A DNA stretch of 64,000 bases from Tidjanibacter sp. (GTDB lineage Bacteria; Bacteroidota; Bacteroidia; Bacteroidales; Rikenellaceae): the NCBI GenBank assembly GCA_017936005.1, contig JAGBGK010000058.1, positions 1 through 64,000 of the forward strand, given 5' to 3'. Position 1 is the stretch's first letter, and each line of letters begins with the position of its first letter. The position numbers and the translations under genes are program-made. A model generated the notes under the pieces. It did no database searches, was not told where the DNA came from, and saw only the letters and a list, made by a program, of their open reading frames with translations. Shown piece after piece: positions 24,741-33,299 of the stretch.

Positions 24741-26600
24741 TTACAATATGTCGTCCACATAGTCGGCCTCAATTCGGAGGTTGTCCACAATGAATCCCTG
24801 CCTTTCGGGGGTGTTCTTACCCATATAGAACTCCAACATTGCGTGGATGGGCTCCTCGTGCGAAATCTTCACCGGTTCGAGCCTCATATTGGGGCCGATG
24901 AACTCCTTGAACTCGTCAGAGGATATCTCACCCAAACCTTTGAATCGGGTAATCTCCGGCTTGGAGAGTTTTGCCATCGCCCTCTGCTTCTCCTCCTCGT
25001 TGTAGCAATAGATGGTCTCCTTCTTGTTGCGTACCCTAAACAGCGGTGTCTGCAACACAAAGAGGTGGTTTTGCCTGATGACCTCGGGGAAGAATTGCAG
25101 GAAGAAGGTCATCATCAGCAGGCGGATGTGCATACCGTCCACATCGGCATCGGTTGCGATGATAATCTTGTTGTACCTCAAATCGTCGATACTCTCCTCA
25201 ATGTTGAGTGCCGCTTGCAGGAGGTTGAACTCCTCGTTCTTATAGACGAAGGTCTTGTTCTCGCCAAAACAGTTCAGAGGCTTACCACGCAGCGAGAATA
25301 CAGCCTGTGTCTGCACATCCCTCGATGCCGTAATCGAACCACTTGCCGAGAGTCCCTCTGTGATGAAAATCATTGACTCCTCCTTGCGGGGGTTTTTCAC
25401 GTCGGAGTAGTGAATCTTGCAATCCCTCAGTTTGCGGTTGTTGAGGCTCACCTTCTTGGCAATCTCCCTTGCCTTCTTCTGCACCGTGGAGATAGCCTTG
25501 CGCTCCTTCTCGTTCTCGGCAATCTTTTTGTTCATCAGCTGGGCTGTCTCGCTGTGGATGTGGAGATAGTCGTCCAACTCCTGCTTCATAAAGTCGCCGA
25601 TGAATTGGCGCACGGAGAGTTGCCCGGGGCCCATATTCTTCGATGAGAGTTTAATCTTCGTTTGGCTCTCAAACTCCGGTTCCTCCACGCTCACACTAAT
25701 GGCGGCAATGATACTACCCCTCACATCGGCAGGGTCGTAGTCCTTCTTGAAGAACTCTTTGATGGTCTTGGCCACCGCCTCCTTGAAGGCTGCTTGGTGG
25801 GTACCACCCTGTGTGGTGTGCTGCGAGTTTACAAACGAAAAATATGTCTCGCCATAGCCCGTGCCGTGGGTGAAGGCAATCTCAATATCCTTACCTTTCA
25901 GGTGGATTGGAGGGTAGAGTGGCTCCTCGCCCAAGTTCTCGCCCAGCAGGTCCAGCAAACCGTGTTTCGACTCATAGCGTTTGCCATTGAGTTTGAACGC
26001 CAAGCCCGTGTTGAGGTATGTGTAGTTCTTCACCCTCTGCTCCACATACTCCTCGTTGTAGTCGTAAATACCAAAAACCTCCTCGTCCACCAAGTAGCGC
26101 ACCGTGGTGCCGTTCTTCTCACTCACGCCATCCTCCCAGCGGTCGCCGTCAGCGAGGCCCTGTTTGAAGGTTATCGTACGGGCCTTTCCATCCCTCACAC
26201 TCCTCGCCTCGAAGTGGGCCGAGAGCATATTCACTGCCTTCAAACCTACGCCATTCAAACCCACCGTCTTCTTGTAGCCGGCGCCATCATACTTACCACT
26301 CGTGTTGATTACGCCCACACAAGCATCGAGGATTTCCAGAGGAATACCCCTACCGTGGTCCTTGATGGTTACCCACTTGTCTTCGATGGTTATCTCTATG
26401 AGGTTGCCGAAGCCCATAGTAAACTCGTCCACGGAGTTGTCCACAACCTCCTTGATGAGGGTGTAGATACCATCGTCGGGCTGTGTGCCATCGCCCAATT
26501 TGCCAATCCACATACCGGGGCGCAGACGCATCTGGTCCCTTGTTGAGAGTGTTTTGATGTCCTTTTCGGTGTACTGTACCGTCTGTTTGTTTTCTGCCAT
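24741..26600 (-). CDS. parE: DNA topoisomerase IV subunit B
   Basis: 619 residues. The ATPase subunit partnering ParC. The GHKL ATP site shows EVVDNSVDEF and DHGRGIPLE, with GLNGVGLKAVN as the lid Gly-rich motif. The TOPRIM metal site shows FITEGLSASGSI and DADVDGMHIRLLMM. The C-terminus includes RFKGLGEIS. Lacks the long insertion of some GyrB proteins; length fits ParE of Bacteroidales. Pairing on the same strand with the ParC gene supports topoisomerase IV rather than gyrase. Confidence 0.94.
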   Translation of the reverse strand: MAENKQTVQYTEKDIKTLSTRDQMRLRPGMWIGKLGDGTQPDDGIYTLIKEVVDNSVDEFTMGFGNLIEITIEDKWVTIKDHGRGIPLEILDACVGVINTSGKYDGAGYKKTVGLNGVGLKAVNMLSAHFEARSVRDGKARTITFKQGLADGDRWEDGVSEKNGTTVRYLVDEEVFGIYDYNEEYVEQRVKNYTYLNTGLAFKLNGKRYESKHGLLDLLGENLGEEPLYPPIHLKGKDIEIAFTHGTGYGETYFSFVNSQHTTQGGTHQAAFKEAVAKTIKEFFKKDYDPADVRGSIIAAISVSVEEPEFESQTKIKLSSKNMGPGQLSVRQFIGDFMKQELDDYLHIHSETAQLMNKKIAENEKERKAISTVQKKAREIAKKVSLNNRKLRDCKIHYSDVKNPRKEESMIFITEGLSASGSITASRDVQTQAVFSLRGKPLNCFGENKTFVYKNEEFNLLQAALNIEESIDDLRYNKIIIATDADVDGMHIRLLMMTFFLQFFPEVIRQNHLFVLQTPLFRVRNKKETIYCYNEEEKQRAMAKLSKPEITRFKGLGEISSDEFKEFIGPNMRLEPVKISHEEPIHAMLEFYMGKNTPERQGFIVDNLRIEADYVDDIL

Positions 26601-26610
26601 TATATCCTAG

Positions 26611-26638
26611 TCTAACGTCTAACGTCAATCGTCGAACG
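26611..26638 (+). repeat. Heptad array (TCTAACG-type x4)
   Basis: TCTAACG, TCTAACG, TCAATCG, TCGAACG: the last two units bridge the TCTAACG family and the TCRACCG family of 249-276. Confidence 0.75.
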
Positions 26639-26705
26639 TCTTTTAATCAGTTATCATTTATCAGTTGTCAGTAAAGAGTAATTGCTATTTCCTCTCCTTC
26701 TTTAC

Positions 26706-26900
26706 GGGTATCTTTTTTAATACCCGTGAGGTTTTACATACCCTTCAGTCCTTCGGACAGCTCCCCTAACTTAGTGGAGCAGTTTTTTGCGGGTATCTTT
26801 TTTAATACCCGAGCCTTCCGACTCCTTTTTTTGTATTTTTCTGCCCCCCCAAGAGTTTGGAGTGTCCCCGCTTTCTTCACGGGTATCTTTTTTAATACCT
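26706..26900 (+). repeat. Triplicated 20-bp hairpin
   Basis: The hairpin GGGTAT-CTTTTTTA-ATACCC occurs at 26706-26725 and 26791-26810 exactly and at 26881-26900 with one end change (last C to T). Spacing is 85 and 90 bases. A fourth, diverged copy lies at 24549-24568, on the other side of parE; both it and the 26706 copy are followed by GTGAGG. Confidence 0.85.
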
Positions 26901-26908
26901 ATGCCCGT

Positions 26909-27652
26909 CTATGCCTTTTGGCTTTGAATATCCTCGAAGTTCTCCGCCGTCAGGGCCTGTACGTGTTGTGCAAGCTCCCTTGCCGAGGCGAATTGTTGCA
27001 CCTGTTCGGCTTCAATGGGTGGCAAGATGCGTAGGGTGAGGGTGCGTGTTGCGGCTCCTTGCTTGGTCAGCAGCCCTCGCGTGCCCACAATCACACACGG
27101 GACAATGCCCACATTGTTTGCTCGTGCCAACTTGAAGGCTCCATCCTTAAACAAGTGCACCTTGTTGTCCTTGCTGCGGGTACCCTCGGGGAAGATTACC
27201 ACGCTTGTGCCTCCTTGCAAATGTTTCGTGCCCTCGTCCATCACACACGTCGCTGCGCTTGCCGTTCCTCGGCGGATGACAATATCGTCTCTCAAACCGA
27301 GTATCCAACCGATGGCCGGAATCTTCCTCACCTCAATCTTCGACACAAAATTGAACCCCCTGTTGTTGGGAATGAAGAACATCAGTGGGATGTCGAAGAA
27401 GGATTGGTGGTTGGCGGTGATGACGTATGGCTTGCCCTCTGTGAGATTCTCTTTGCCCTCCACCTTCACCCTCCACATTGGGCAGGTCAGATAGACAACC
27501 CTTGCCACAAGGTATGAGGTGCGGAGTGTAAGGGTGCGCTCTTTGTGTCCCAAGAGAATGTCGATTAGGGCTGTGATGCCCAATAGGACCAACGAGAAGG
27601 TGGCCCAGAGGACTATCCACAGTAGGAAAATTATGGTTACTATCAATCTCAT
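26909..27652 (-). CDS. plsC: 1-acyl-sn-glycerol-3-phosphate acyltransferase
   Basis: 247 residues from the ATG at 27652. The longer frame starting at 27733 is rejected because it would overlap the promoter at 27732-27740 and adds 27 residues without family features. Makes phosphatidic acid from lysophosphatidic acid at the inner membrane. Residues 1-35 (MRLIVTIIFLLWIVLWATFS) are hydrophobic. The acyltransferase HX4D motif is NHQSFFD, the glycerol-phosphate-binding motif is FPEGTRS, and VIVGTRG follows. Divergent from fabD, another lipid gene. Confidence 0.9.
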   Translation of the reverse strand: MRLIVTIIFLLWIVLWATFSLVLLGITALIDILLGHKERTLTLRTSYLVARVVYLTCPMWRVKVEGKENLTEGKPYVITANHQSFFDIPLMFFIPNNRGFNFVSKIEVRKIPAIGWILGLRDDIVIRRGTASAATCVMDEGTKHLQGGTSVVIFPEGTRSKDNKVHLFKDGAFKLARANNVGIVPCVIVGTRGLLTKQGAATRTLTLRILPPIEAEQVQQFASARELAQHVQALTAENFEDIQSQKA

Positions 27653-27731
27653 ATATCTTTTCGTTTCTTTCGATTGGTTTGAGAGTGTGGGAGTTGTGTG
27701 AATGAGGGGACAACATCCCAATTTACAACCC

Positions 27732-27740
27732 ACAAAGGTA
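27732..27740 (-). promoter_or_regulatory. -7 element for plsC
   Basis: The minus strand reads TACCTTTGT, an exact TAnnTTTGy match, 80 bases upstream of the plsC ATG. Confidence 0.5.
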
Positions 27741-27812
27741 GGTACTTTTTTGCGTTTTACCTATTTTTAATAGGGAAAGTTATTAACAATTCACCATTCT
27801 CAACTTTTTGTG

Positions 27813-27821
27813 TATATTTGT
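27813..27821 (+). promoter_or_regulatory. -7 element for fabD
   Basis: TATATTTGT matches TAnnTTTGy exactly, 25 bases before the fabD ATG at 27847, supporting that start over an in-frame upstream codon at 27808. Confidence 0.55.
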
Positions 27822-27846
27822 CCTGCAAACAAAACAAAAAAGAGAT

Positions 27847-28701
27847 ATGAAAGCATACGTTTTCCCCGGTCAGGGAGCGCAATTTAGTGGTATGGGCAAG
27901 GATTTGTATGAGAGCAGTCCTGCCGCCCGAGAGTTGTTTGAGAGGGCCGATGAGGTGCTCGGATTCGGGTTGAGTAGAATTATGTTTGAGGGTACCGACG
28001 AGGAGTTGCGTCAGACGAAGGTTACACAACCGGCTGTCTTTCTACACTCGGTGGCTTCGGTGGCTGCGCTTGGCGAGGAGTTCAAGCCAGATATGGTTGC
28101 GGGCCACTCGCTGGGTGAGTTTAGTGCATTGGTGGCAGCGGGAGCCCTCGACTTCGAGTCGGGCCTGCGCTTGGTCTATGCTCGTGCGCTGGCGATGCAG
28201 AAGGCGTGCGAGGAGGTACCATCCACTATGGCCGCCGTTTTGGGTCTTTCGGACGAGGTTGTGGAGAGTGTCTGTGAGGGCATAGAGGGTGTGGTTGCTG
28301 CCAACTACAATTGCCCCGGACAGATTGTCATTTCGGGTACCCGTGAGGCTGTGGGTGAGGCTTGTGTGAAACTCAAAGAGGTAGGGGCAAAGAGGGCTTT
28401 GCCGTTGGCTGTCGGAGGTGGTTTTCACTCGCCCTGTATGGCCTCCGCAAAGGAGGAGTTGCAGAGGGCTATTGAGCAGACCGTTTTCGCTACTCCGCGC
28501 TGCCCGATTTACCAAAATGTGGACGCAAAACCACACACCTCTCCCGAACAAATAAAGACCAATCTTACAGCCCAACTGACCTCGCCTGTGAGGTGGACAC
28601 AGAGCGTGCAAAATATGGCCACCGACGGGGCTGTGGAATTTGTCGAGTTGGGTCCCGGAAAAGTCCTCACGGGACTCGTTGGAAAGATTGTAGGAAAGTA
28701 A
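27847..28701 (+). CDS. fabD: Malonyl-CoA:ACP transacylase
   Basis: 284 residues from the ATG at 27847 (MKAYVFPGQGAQFSGMG). Loads malonyl groups onto acyl carrier protein for fatty-acid elongation. The N-terminal FPGQGAQ motif, catalytic Ser in GHSLGEF (about residue 88), RAL(A)MQ with the substrate Arg, and the catalytic His in GGGFHSP are all present. Normal length. The upstream in-frame start at 27808 overlaps the promoter element and is rejected. The next gene (M3 peptidase) follows after 21 bases. Confidence 0.95.
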   Translation: MKAYVFPGQGAQFSGMGKDLYESSPAARELFERADEVLGFGLSRIMFEGTDEELRQTKVTQPAVFLHSVASVAALGEEFKPDMVAGHSLGEFSALVAAGALDFESGLRLVYARALAMQKACEEVPSTMAAVLGLSDEVVESVCEGIEGVVAANYNCPGQIVISGTREAVGEACVKLKEVGAKRALPLAVGGGFHSPCMASAKEELQRAIEQTVFATPRCPIYQNVDAKPHTSPEQIKTNLTAQLTSPVRWTQSVQNMATDGAVEFVELGPGKVLTGLVGKIVGK

Positions 28702-28722
28702 ACGAATTAAACCCATAATAGA

Positions 28723-30861
28723 ATGAAAACCAAATCGTTAGTTTTTGCAATCGCAACGCTTGCGCTTATGACAACATCGTGTAAAGAGAAGGCCATAGAG
28801 ATGGCTGAGAACCCCCTTCTTTCGGAGTGGAATACACCCTTCGGAGTGCCCCCGTTTGACCAGATTGAGGTGGCTCACTACGAGCCTGCATTTAAGGCTG
28901 CAATGGCGCTCCACGAGGAGGAGATTGAGGCCATTGTGAACAACTCCGAGAAGCCCACTTTTGAGAATACCATTTTGGCTCTTGACAATGCCGGTGAACT
29001 GCTCGGTAGGGTGTCGAATACATTCTTCCTTGTGGCCTCTGCCGACACCAACGACGAGATGCAGAAAGTGGAGGCAGAAATCAGTCCTAAACTCTCGGCC
29101 CACAGCGACAAGATTATGATGAATGACGCCCTCTTTGAGCGTGTGAAAAAGGTCTATGAGGGACGTGCAAAAGCTGGTCTTGATGAGTTGCAGATGCGTC
29201 TTACGGAGCAGACCTACAAGGACTTTGTCCGCTCGGGAGCAAACCTCTCCAAGGAGGATAAAAAGGAGCTGGCAAAAATCAACGAGGAGCTTTCGTTGGC
29301 AACCGTTGAATATGCTCGCAACTTGTTGGCAGCCAGCGCAGATTTTGAGATGGTTTTGGAGAGCTCCGAGGAACTTAATGGTCTTCCCACCTCGGTGCGT
29401 AATGCAGCAAGAGAGGCTGCCGAGGAGGCAGGCTACAAGGGTAAATACCTCTTCACATTGAGCAAACCGAGTATGCTTCCGTTCCTTACCTATTCGAAGA
29501 ATAGAGAGTTGCGCCAGAAGCTCTATGAGGGTTATCTGAACAAGGGTAATCTCGGTGACAAGAACGACAATAAGGAGGTTATTAATACCATAATTAAACT
29601 GCGCACGCGCAAGGCAAATCTGCTCGGTGTTGCCTCCCACGCACACTTCGTGTTGGACAATGTGATGGCCAAAACTCCGGAGAATGTCTATGCACTCTTG
29701 GAGGAGATCTGGGAGCCTGCACTCTCTACCGCAAAGGAGGAATTGGAGGAGATGAAAAAGATTGCCCGCAGGGATTTCAACCCCGACGAATTTGCATCGT
29801 GGGATTGGTGGTACTATGCCGAGAAGGTGCGTAGCAAGAAATACAACCTCGATGAGCAGGCCCTGCGTCCCTACTTCTCGTTGGAGAACGTAAGGCTCGG
29901 AATCTTTGGCCTTTGCAATCGTCTCTATGGTATTACGTTCAGCCCTGTGAAGGTGCCCGTTTACAACAAAGAGTGTACCGCCTATCAAGTGTTGGAGGCC
30001 GATGGCACCACTCTGGGTGTTGTGATTTTCGACTTCTTCCCACGCCCCGGCAAGTCGTTTGGTGCTTGGTGTGGTGGCTATGTGGATATGGCCATCAAGG
30101 ATGGCAAGAGGGTGAATCCCGTGGTTACGGTGGTGTGCAACTTCACTCGCCCCTCGGGTAGCACCCCCGCGCTGCTCACCATTGACGAGACGGAGACCTT
30201 CTTCCACGAGTTTGGACACGCACTCCACTCGCTCTTTGCACAAGTACCCTACAAAGGTCTCCTCGGTGTGGAGCGTGATTTTGTGGAGCTTCCCAGCCAG
30301 ATTATGGAGAATTGGGCAATGGAGCCCGAGGTGCTCAAAACCTATGCAGTGCACCACCAGACCGGAGCAGTTATCCCCAACCACCTCATTAAACGACTCC
30401 AAAAGAGTGACAAGTTCAATCAGGGCTTTATGACCACCGAGTTGTTGGCTGCGTCGCTCAGCGATATGGACATCCACACCCGCACCTCCACCGAGCCTCT
30501 GGATGTGAATGCCTTTGAGCGTGAGGTGCTTAACGAAAAGCGTGGTTTGATTGAGCAGATTGCTCCCCGCTACCGCTATCCCTATTTCTCGCACATCTTC
30601 GATGGTGGTTACTCGGCAGGCTATTATAGCTACACTTGGGCCGAGGTGCTCGACAAGGATGCCTATCAGGCCTTTGTGGAGACCGGTAACCTCTTCGACC
30701 GCAAGACCGCACAGCGTTTCCGTAAGTTGCTCGAAGCGGGCGGTACGAAGGATGGTATGACTCTCTATAAGGAGTTCCGTGGTGCCGAGCCCAGCCGTGT
30801 ACCTTTGATGGTGGCCCGTGGCTTTATGGAGCCTCCCACCGAAGAGAACGTGGCAGAGTAA
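28723..30861 (+). CDS. dcp: M3-family metallopeptidase, peptidyl-dipeptidase Dcp type, lipoprotein
   Basis: 712 residues. Zinc peptidase that removes dipeptides from peptide C-termini. The N-terminus is a lipoprotein signal (MKTKSLVFAIATLALMTTSC), which places it in the periplasm or at the outer membrane rather than the cytosol as in E. coli Dcp. The zinc motif HEFGHALH has His495, Glu496 and His499; a downstream Glu in ELPSQIMENW completes the usual M3 site. The long helical N-terminal half (KPTFENTILALDNAGELLGR) is typical. Followed by an imperfect terminator at 30889-30918. Confidence 0.92.
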   Translation: MKTKSLVFAIATLALMTTSCKEKAIEMAENPLLSEWNTPFGVPPFDQIEVAHYEPAFKAAMALHEEEIEAIVNNSEKPTFENTILALDNAGELLGRVSNTFFLVASADTNDEMQKVEAEISPKLSAHSDKIMMNDALFERVKKVYEGRAKAGLDELQMRLTEQTYKDFVRSGANLSKEDKKELAKINEELSLATVEYARNLLAASADFEMVLESSEELNGLPTSVRNAAREAAEEAGYKGKYLFTLSKPSMLPFLTYSKNRELRQKLYEGYLNKGNLGDKNDNKEVINTIIKLRTRKANLLGVASHAHFVLDNVMAKTPENVYALLEEIWEPALSTAKEELEEMKKIARRDFNPDEFASWDWWYYAEKVRSKKYNLDEQALRPYFSLENVRLGIFGLCNRLYGITFSPVKVPVYNKECTAYQVLEADGTTLGVVIFDFFPRPGKSFGAWCGGYVDMAIKDGKRVNPVVTVVCNFTRPSGSTPALLTIDETETFFHEFGHALHSLFAQVPYKGLLGVERDFVELPSQIMENWAMEPEVLKTYAVHHQTGAVIPNHLIKRLQKSDKFNQGFMTTELLAASLSDMDIHTRTSTEPLDVNAFEREVLNEKRGLIEQIAPRYRYPYFSHIFDGGYSAGYYSYTWAEVLDKDAYQAFVETGNLFDRKTAQRFRKLLEAGGTKDGMTLYKEFRGAEPSRVPLMVARGFMEPPTEENVAE

Positions 30862-30888
30862 TTAGTGGCAGATGGTCAATACAATCAG

Positions 30889-30918
30889 GCCCTCATCCGT
30901 TTACGGTTGGGGGCTTTT
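30889..30918 (+). terminator. Probable terminator after dcp
   Basis: GCCCTCATCCG (30889-30899) pairs with CGGTTGGGGGC (30904-30914), with two weak positions, followed by TTTTGTG. Separates fabD-dcp from the polysaccharide locus. Confidence 0.6.
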
Positions 30919-30984
30919 GTGTGGAAAGAGGTGATATTGAGGGTATAAAATAACATTTTTCTCAAACTGAGAAAAAAAAGACTA

Positions 30985-31023
30985 TTTGGTGGCATACCTT
31001 TAATTTATATTTGTTATATTTGT
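30985..31023 (+). promoter_or_regulatory. Promoter region of the heparan-sulfate locus
   Basis: TTTGG at 30985 is followed by two overlapping -7 elements, TATATTTGT at 31006-31014 and TTATATTTG at 31014-31022 (TAnnTTTG from 31015). Spacing to TTTG is 17 or 26 bases, neither ideal, so which one is used is open. The first gene starts at 31069. Confidence 0.45.
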
Positions 31024-31068
31024 AGCCGACTAAAACTATCATAATTTCAAAAATTAATAACCTAAACA

Positions 31069-33273
31069 ATGAGAGGATTTACAAAATCACTGATTGGAAA
31101 ACTATTGCCCCTCTTGGCAATGTTTGTCGTTGGTGGTGTTGGCCTTACTTCGTGCTCGCAAGAGGAGCAGGCGATGGACACATCGTTTGCACTCTACTAT
31201 GCGGGACTTAACGAAATCAGCCCCGGCACCGACATTACTATCACTCCCACTTATTACGGCACCAAGCCCACCGGCTTTGAGATTTTGGCTGTCGAACTCA
31301 ATGGACTCCCATACCAGACGGAGTGCTTTGTGGTGGATGCAGAGAGTGGCGCATTTTCGTTGCAGAAGACCGCAGAGTTACCAACGGGTAAATATGTCGT
31401 TGGTGTGGCGTGTGTGTCGGATGGCGTGAGGTTTGAATACCCGGAGGCCATCACTATCAATATGCTTAAACCCATACCCGATGGTATCTTTGTGGAGCCT
31501 AACGACCTGCGTGTGGAGTGGGGCGATGTGGTGGAGACATCGGAGGAAAAACCTCTTCCCACCGCACAGATCACCACCGATGGCAACCGTCACGTAGAAA
31601 TCAAAAAGTATGCTATCGCCAATGTCTATCACAATGGCGAGTTGAACAACGACTGCAAGGAGTGGTTTGAGGTACACCCCACCCAGGGCGTGTTCTCCAT
31701 TGTGGAGAATAATGCAGCCATCGAGCCGGGTGTCTATACCTTCGATTTCAAACTCAACACCTACATTGTGGGCTCCGAGTCGGAGGATGGCATATTCCGC
31801 AACGCCCTGAGGGTTACGGTTACATCGGCTCCTATGGAGTTGACCTACAATCCTGTAAGTATGTTGGTGGAGGTGGGTTATGCCGGCAAGTCGGCCAAAC
31901 CTGCGCTGAAAGGCTCGAAGGACGACCTTGTATATACACTCAAAGGCGTGTCGCCCGACAACACTATCGGTATCACCGTTGACGATGCTACGGGTGTGAT
32001 TCGCTTCCCCGAAAATAACAACATCAAGGAAGGCGACCAATTTGTGGTGAGCGTTACGGCTACCAACGCCTATGGTACCAAAGATTTCGATAATGTTTTC
32101 ACCTTCAACGTAACATCCTTTATCTTCCCCATCGAGAAGGTTGTCTATGATGATGTTGCAGAGGTTATCTCGGGTGTGTCGATTAATAATCCCGTGAAGG
32201 AGGTCGTCGGCAGCGAGGTTACATTCTCGTTGGTTGATGTGCCCGCAGGCTTGGAGGCACTATCCATCGACCCCGCAACGGGTGTGGTTAGTTGCAAGAA
32301 GGGTGTTGAACTCCCCGTTGGCGAACACATCATCAAGGTTAATGCTCGTAATATTAAGGGCGATTTGACCACGTCGTTCAAAATCAAAGTGGTGCCTAAC
32401 CCATTTAGGTTCACCTATGTAGAGTGGGGTAATAACCTCGGTTTGGAGCCTATTGAGGACTTTGGTGCACAGTTCCGTATGAGGGCCGGCGATGCCGACT
32501 TGGTGGTGCCCATCGTTAAGAGCGACCTGCCCGAGGGCCAGCCCGTAACTTTCAAGCTTGTGAATAAGACCAGCGTTTCAAGTGCAAAGATGAACGCTAC
32601 TATTGATAAGGCAACCGGTGCGCTGACCATTAAGGCAGCCGAGAATAAGGATGCACAACACCGTGTACACGTTGCCATTTTGGAGGTAACCTGCGGTGGC
32701 GATTCGGAGGCAGCAGTCACACGACTCTTCCCATTGTTTGTTGACCAGGCAGGTCCCCGCAACGGCTACATTGTTCAGTACACTCCCTTTGCCGTGAGGG
32801 TTAACCCCAAGAAGGGTGGTAGGAGTGTGAGCCCCACCTACTCGCTTGCAGATGGTAGTGAGGCCAACCAATTCACAATGGACTATCGCCGCAACTTCGA
32901 CTTCTACAAACTCGGAGGCCCCGAGGAGCACGTTGAGGGTAGGCTGTCGAGCAGCACTTTCCTCTACTGCGTGTGGAGCCGATTCTTTGCCGCTGTTGGT
33001 AAGTCGGTCAACACGGGAGCTTGTGGCCCGATGTCATATTATGGCGACAAGAATGGCGAAAATGGCCGTCTGGGTATGGTCGGTGCCTACGTTGAGCCAG
33101 GAACATTGCAGGTGGTTGTCAATGGTGAAAAGTTCGTTGACGACTACGGCTATGGCCACGGTGTTGTTATTGCTCAGATGCAATGTAATGTGAACAACAT
33201 CGACCCCGTGAATGGTGGTGGCAAGGATCTTTTCCCCATAATCATCTGGCTCGATCCCTCCTACAATAAATAG
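31069..33273 (+). CDS. Surface glycan-binding-type lipoprotein (first of two sharing a C-terminal domain)
   Basis: 734 residues. Lipoprotein signal ending LTSC near residue 29 (MRGFTKSLIGKLLPLLAMF...). The central part holds several beta-sandwich repeats with cadherin/Ig-like patterns (SAPMELTYNPVSMLVEVGY, DDATGVIRFPENNNIKEGD, IDPATGVVSCKKGVELPVGE). The last 300 residues start at FTYVEWGNNLGLEP and contain NGYIVQYTPFAVRVNPKKGG and FTMDYRRNFDF; the same domain closes the gene at 38204-40552. First gene of the locus, 26 bases before susC. By position it should be an outer-membrane glycan binder, as the SGBP of other heparin loci; the ligand is inferred from the PL12 gene. Confidence 0.75.
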   Translation: MRGFTKSLIGKLLPLLAMFVVGGVGLTSCSQEEQAMDTSFALYYAGLNEISPGTDITITPTYYGTKPTGFEILAVELNGLPYQTECFVVDAESGAFSLQKTAELPTGKYVVGVACVSDGVRFEYPEAITINMLKPIPDGIFVEPNDLRVEWGDVVETSEEKPLPTAQITTDGNRHVEIKKYAIANVYHNGELNNDCKEWFEVHPTQGVFSIVENNAAIEPGVYTFDFKLNTYIVGSESEDGIFRNALRVTVTSAPMELTYNPVSMLVEVGYAGKSAKPALKGSKDDLVYTLKGVSPDNTIGITVDDATGVIRFPENNNIKEGDQFVVSVTATNAYGTKDFDNVFTFNVTSFIFPIEKVVYDDVAEVISGVSINNPVKEVVGSEVTFSLVDVPAGLEALSIDPATGVVSCKKGVELPVGEHIIKVNARNIKGDLTTSFKIKVVPNPFRFTYVEWGNNLGLEPIEDFGAQFRMRAGDADLVVPIVKSDLPEGQPVTFKLVNKTSVSSAKMNATIDKATGALTIKAAENKDAQHRVHVAILEVTCGGDSEAAVTRLFPLFVDQAGPRNGYIVQYTPFAVRVNPKKGGRSVSPTYSLADGSEANQFTMDYRRNFDFYKLGGPEEHVEGRLSSSTFLYCVWSRFFAAVGKSVNTGACGPMSYYGDKNGENGRLGMVGAYVEPGTLQVVVNGEKFVDDYGYGHGVVIAQMQCNVNNIDPVNGGGKDLFPIIIWLDPSYNK

Positions 33274-33299
33274 TGTGAAAACAATACTATAACAGATAT

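Larger units (their letters stand above)
26601..26908. other. 308-base gap with heptads and a triplicated hairpin
   Basis: No gene seen. Holds TCTAACG-type heptads (26611-26638), three copies of a 20-bp hairpin (26706, 26791, 26881) and a stem GCTCC...GGAGC followed by AGTTTTTT (26760-26788), which looks like a plus-direction terminator although no plus-strand gene precedes it. Confidence 0.6.

Noticed and set aside
28738..30594. Long open frame on the minus strand opposite the Dcp-type peptidase
   Set aside because: Mirror of a conserved gene; no independent signals.
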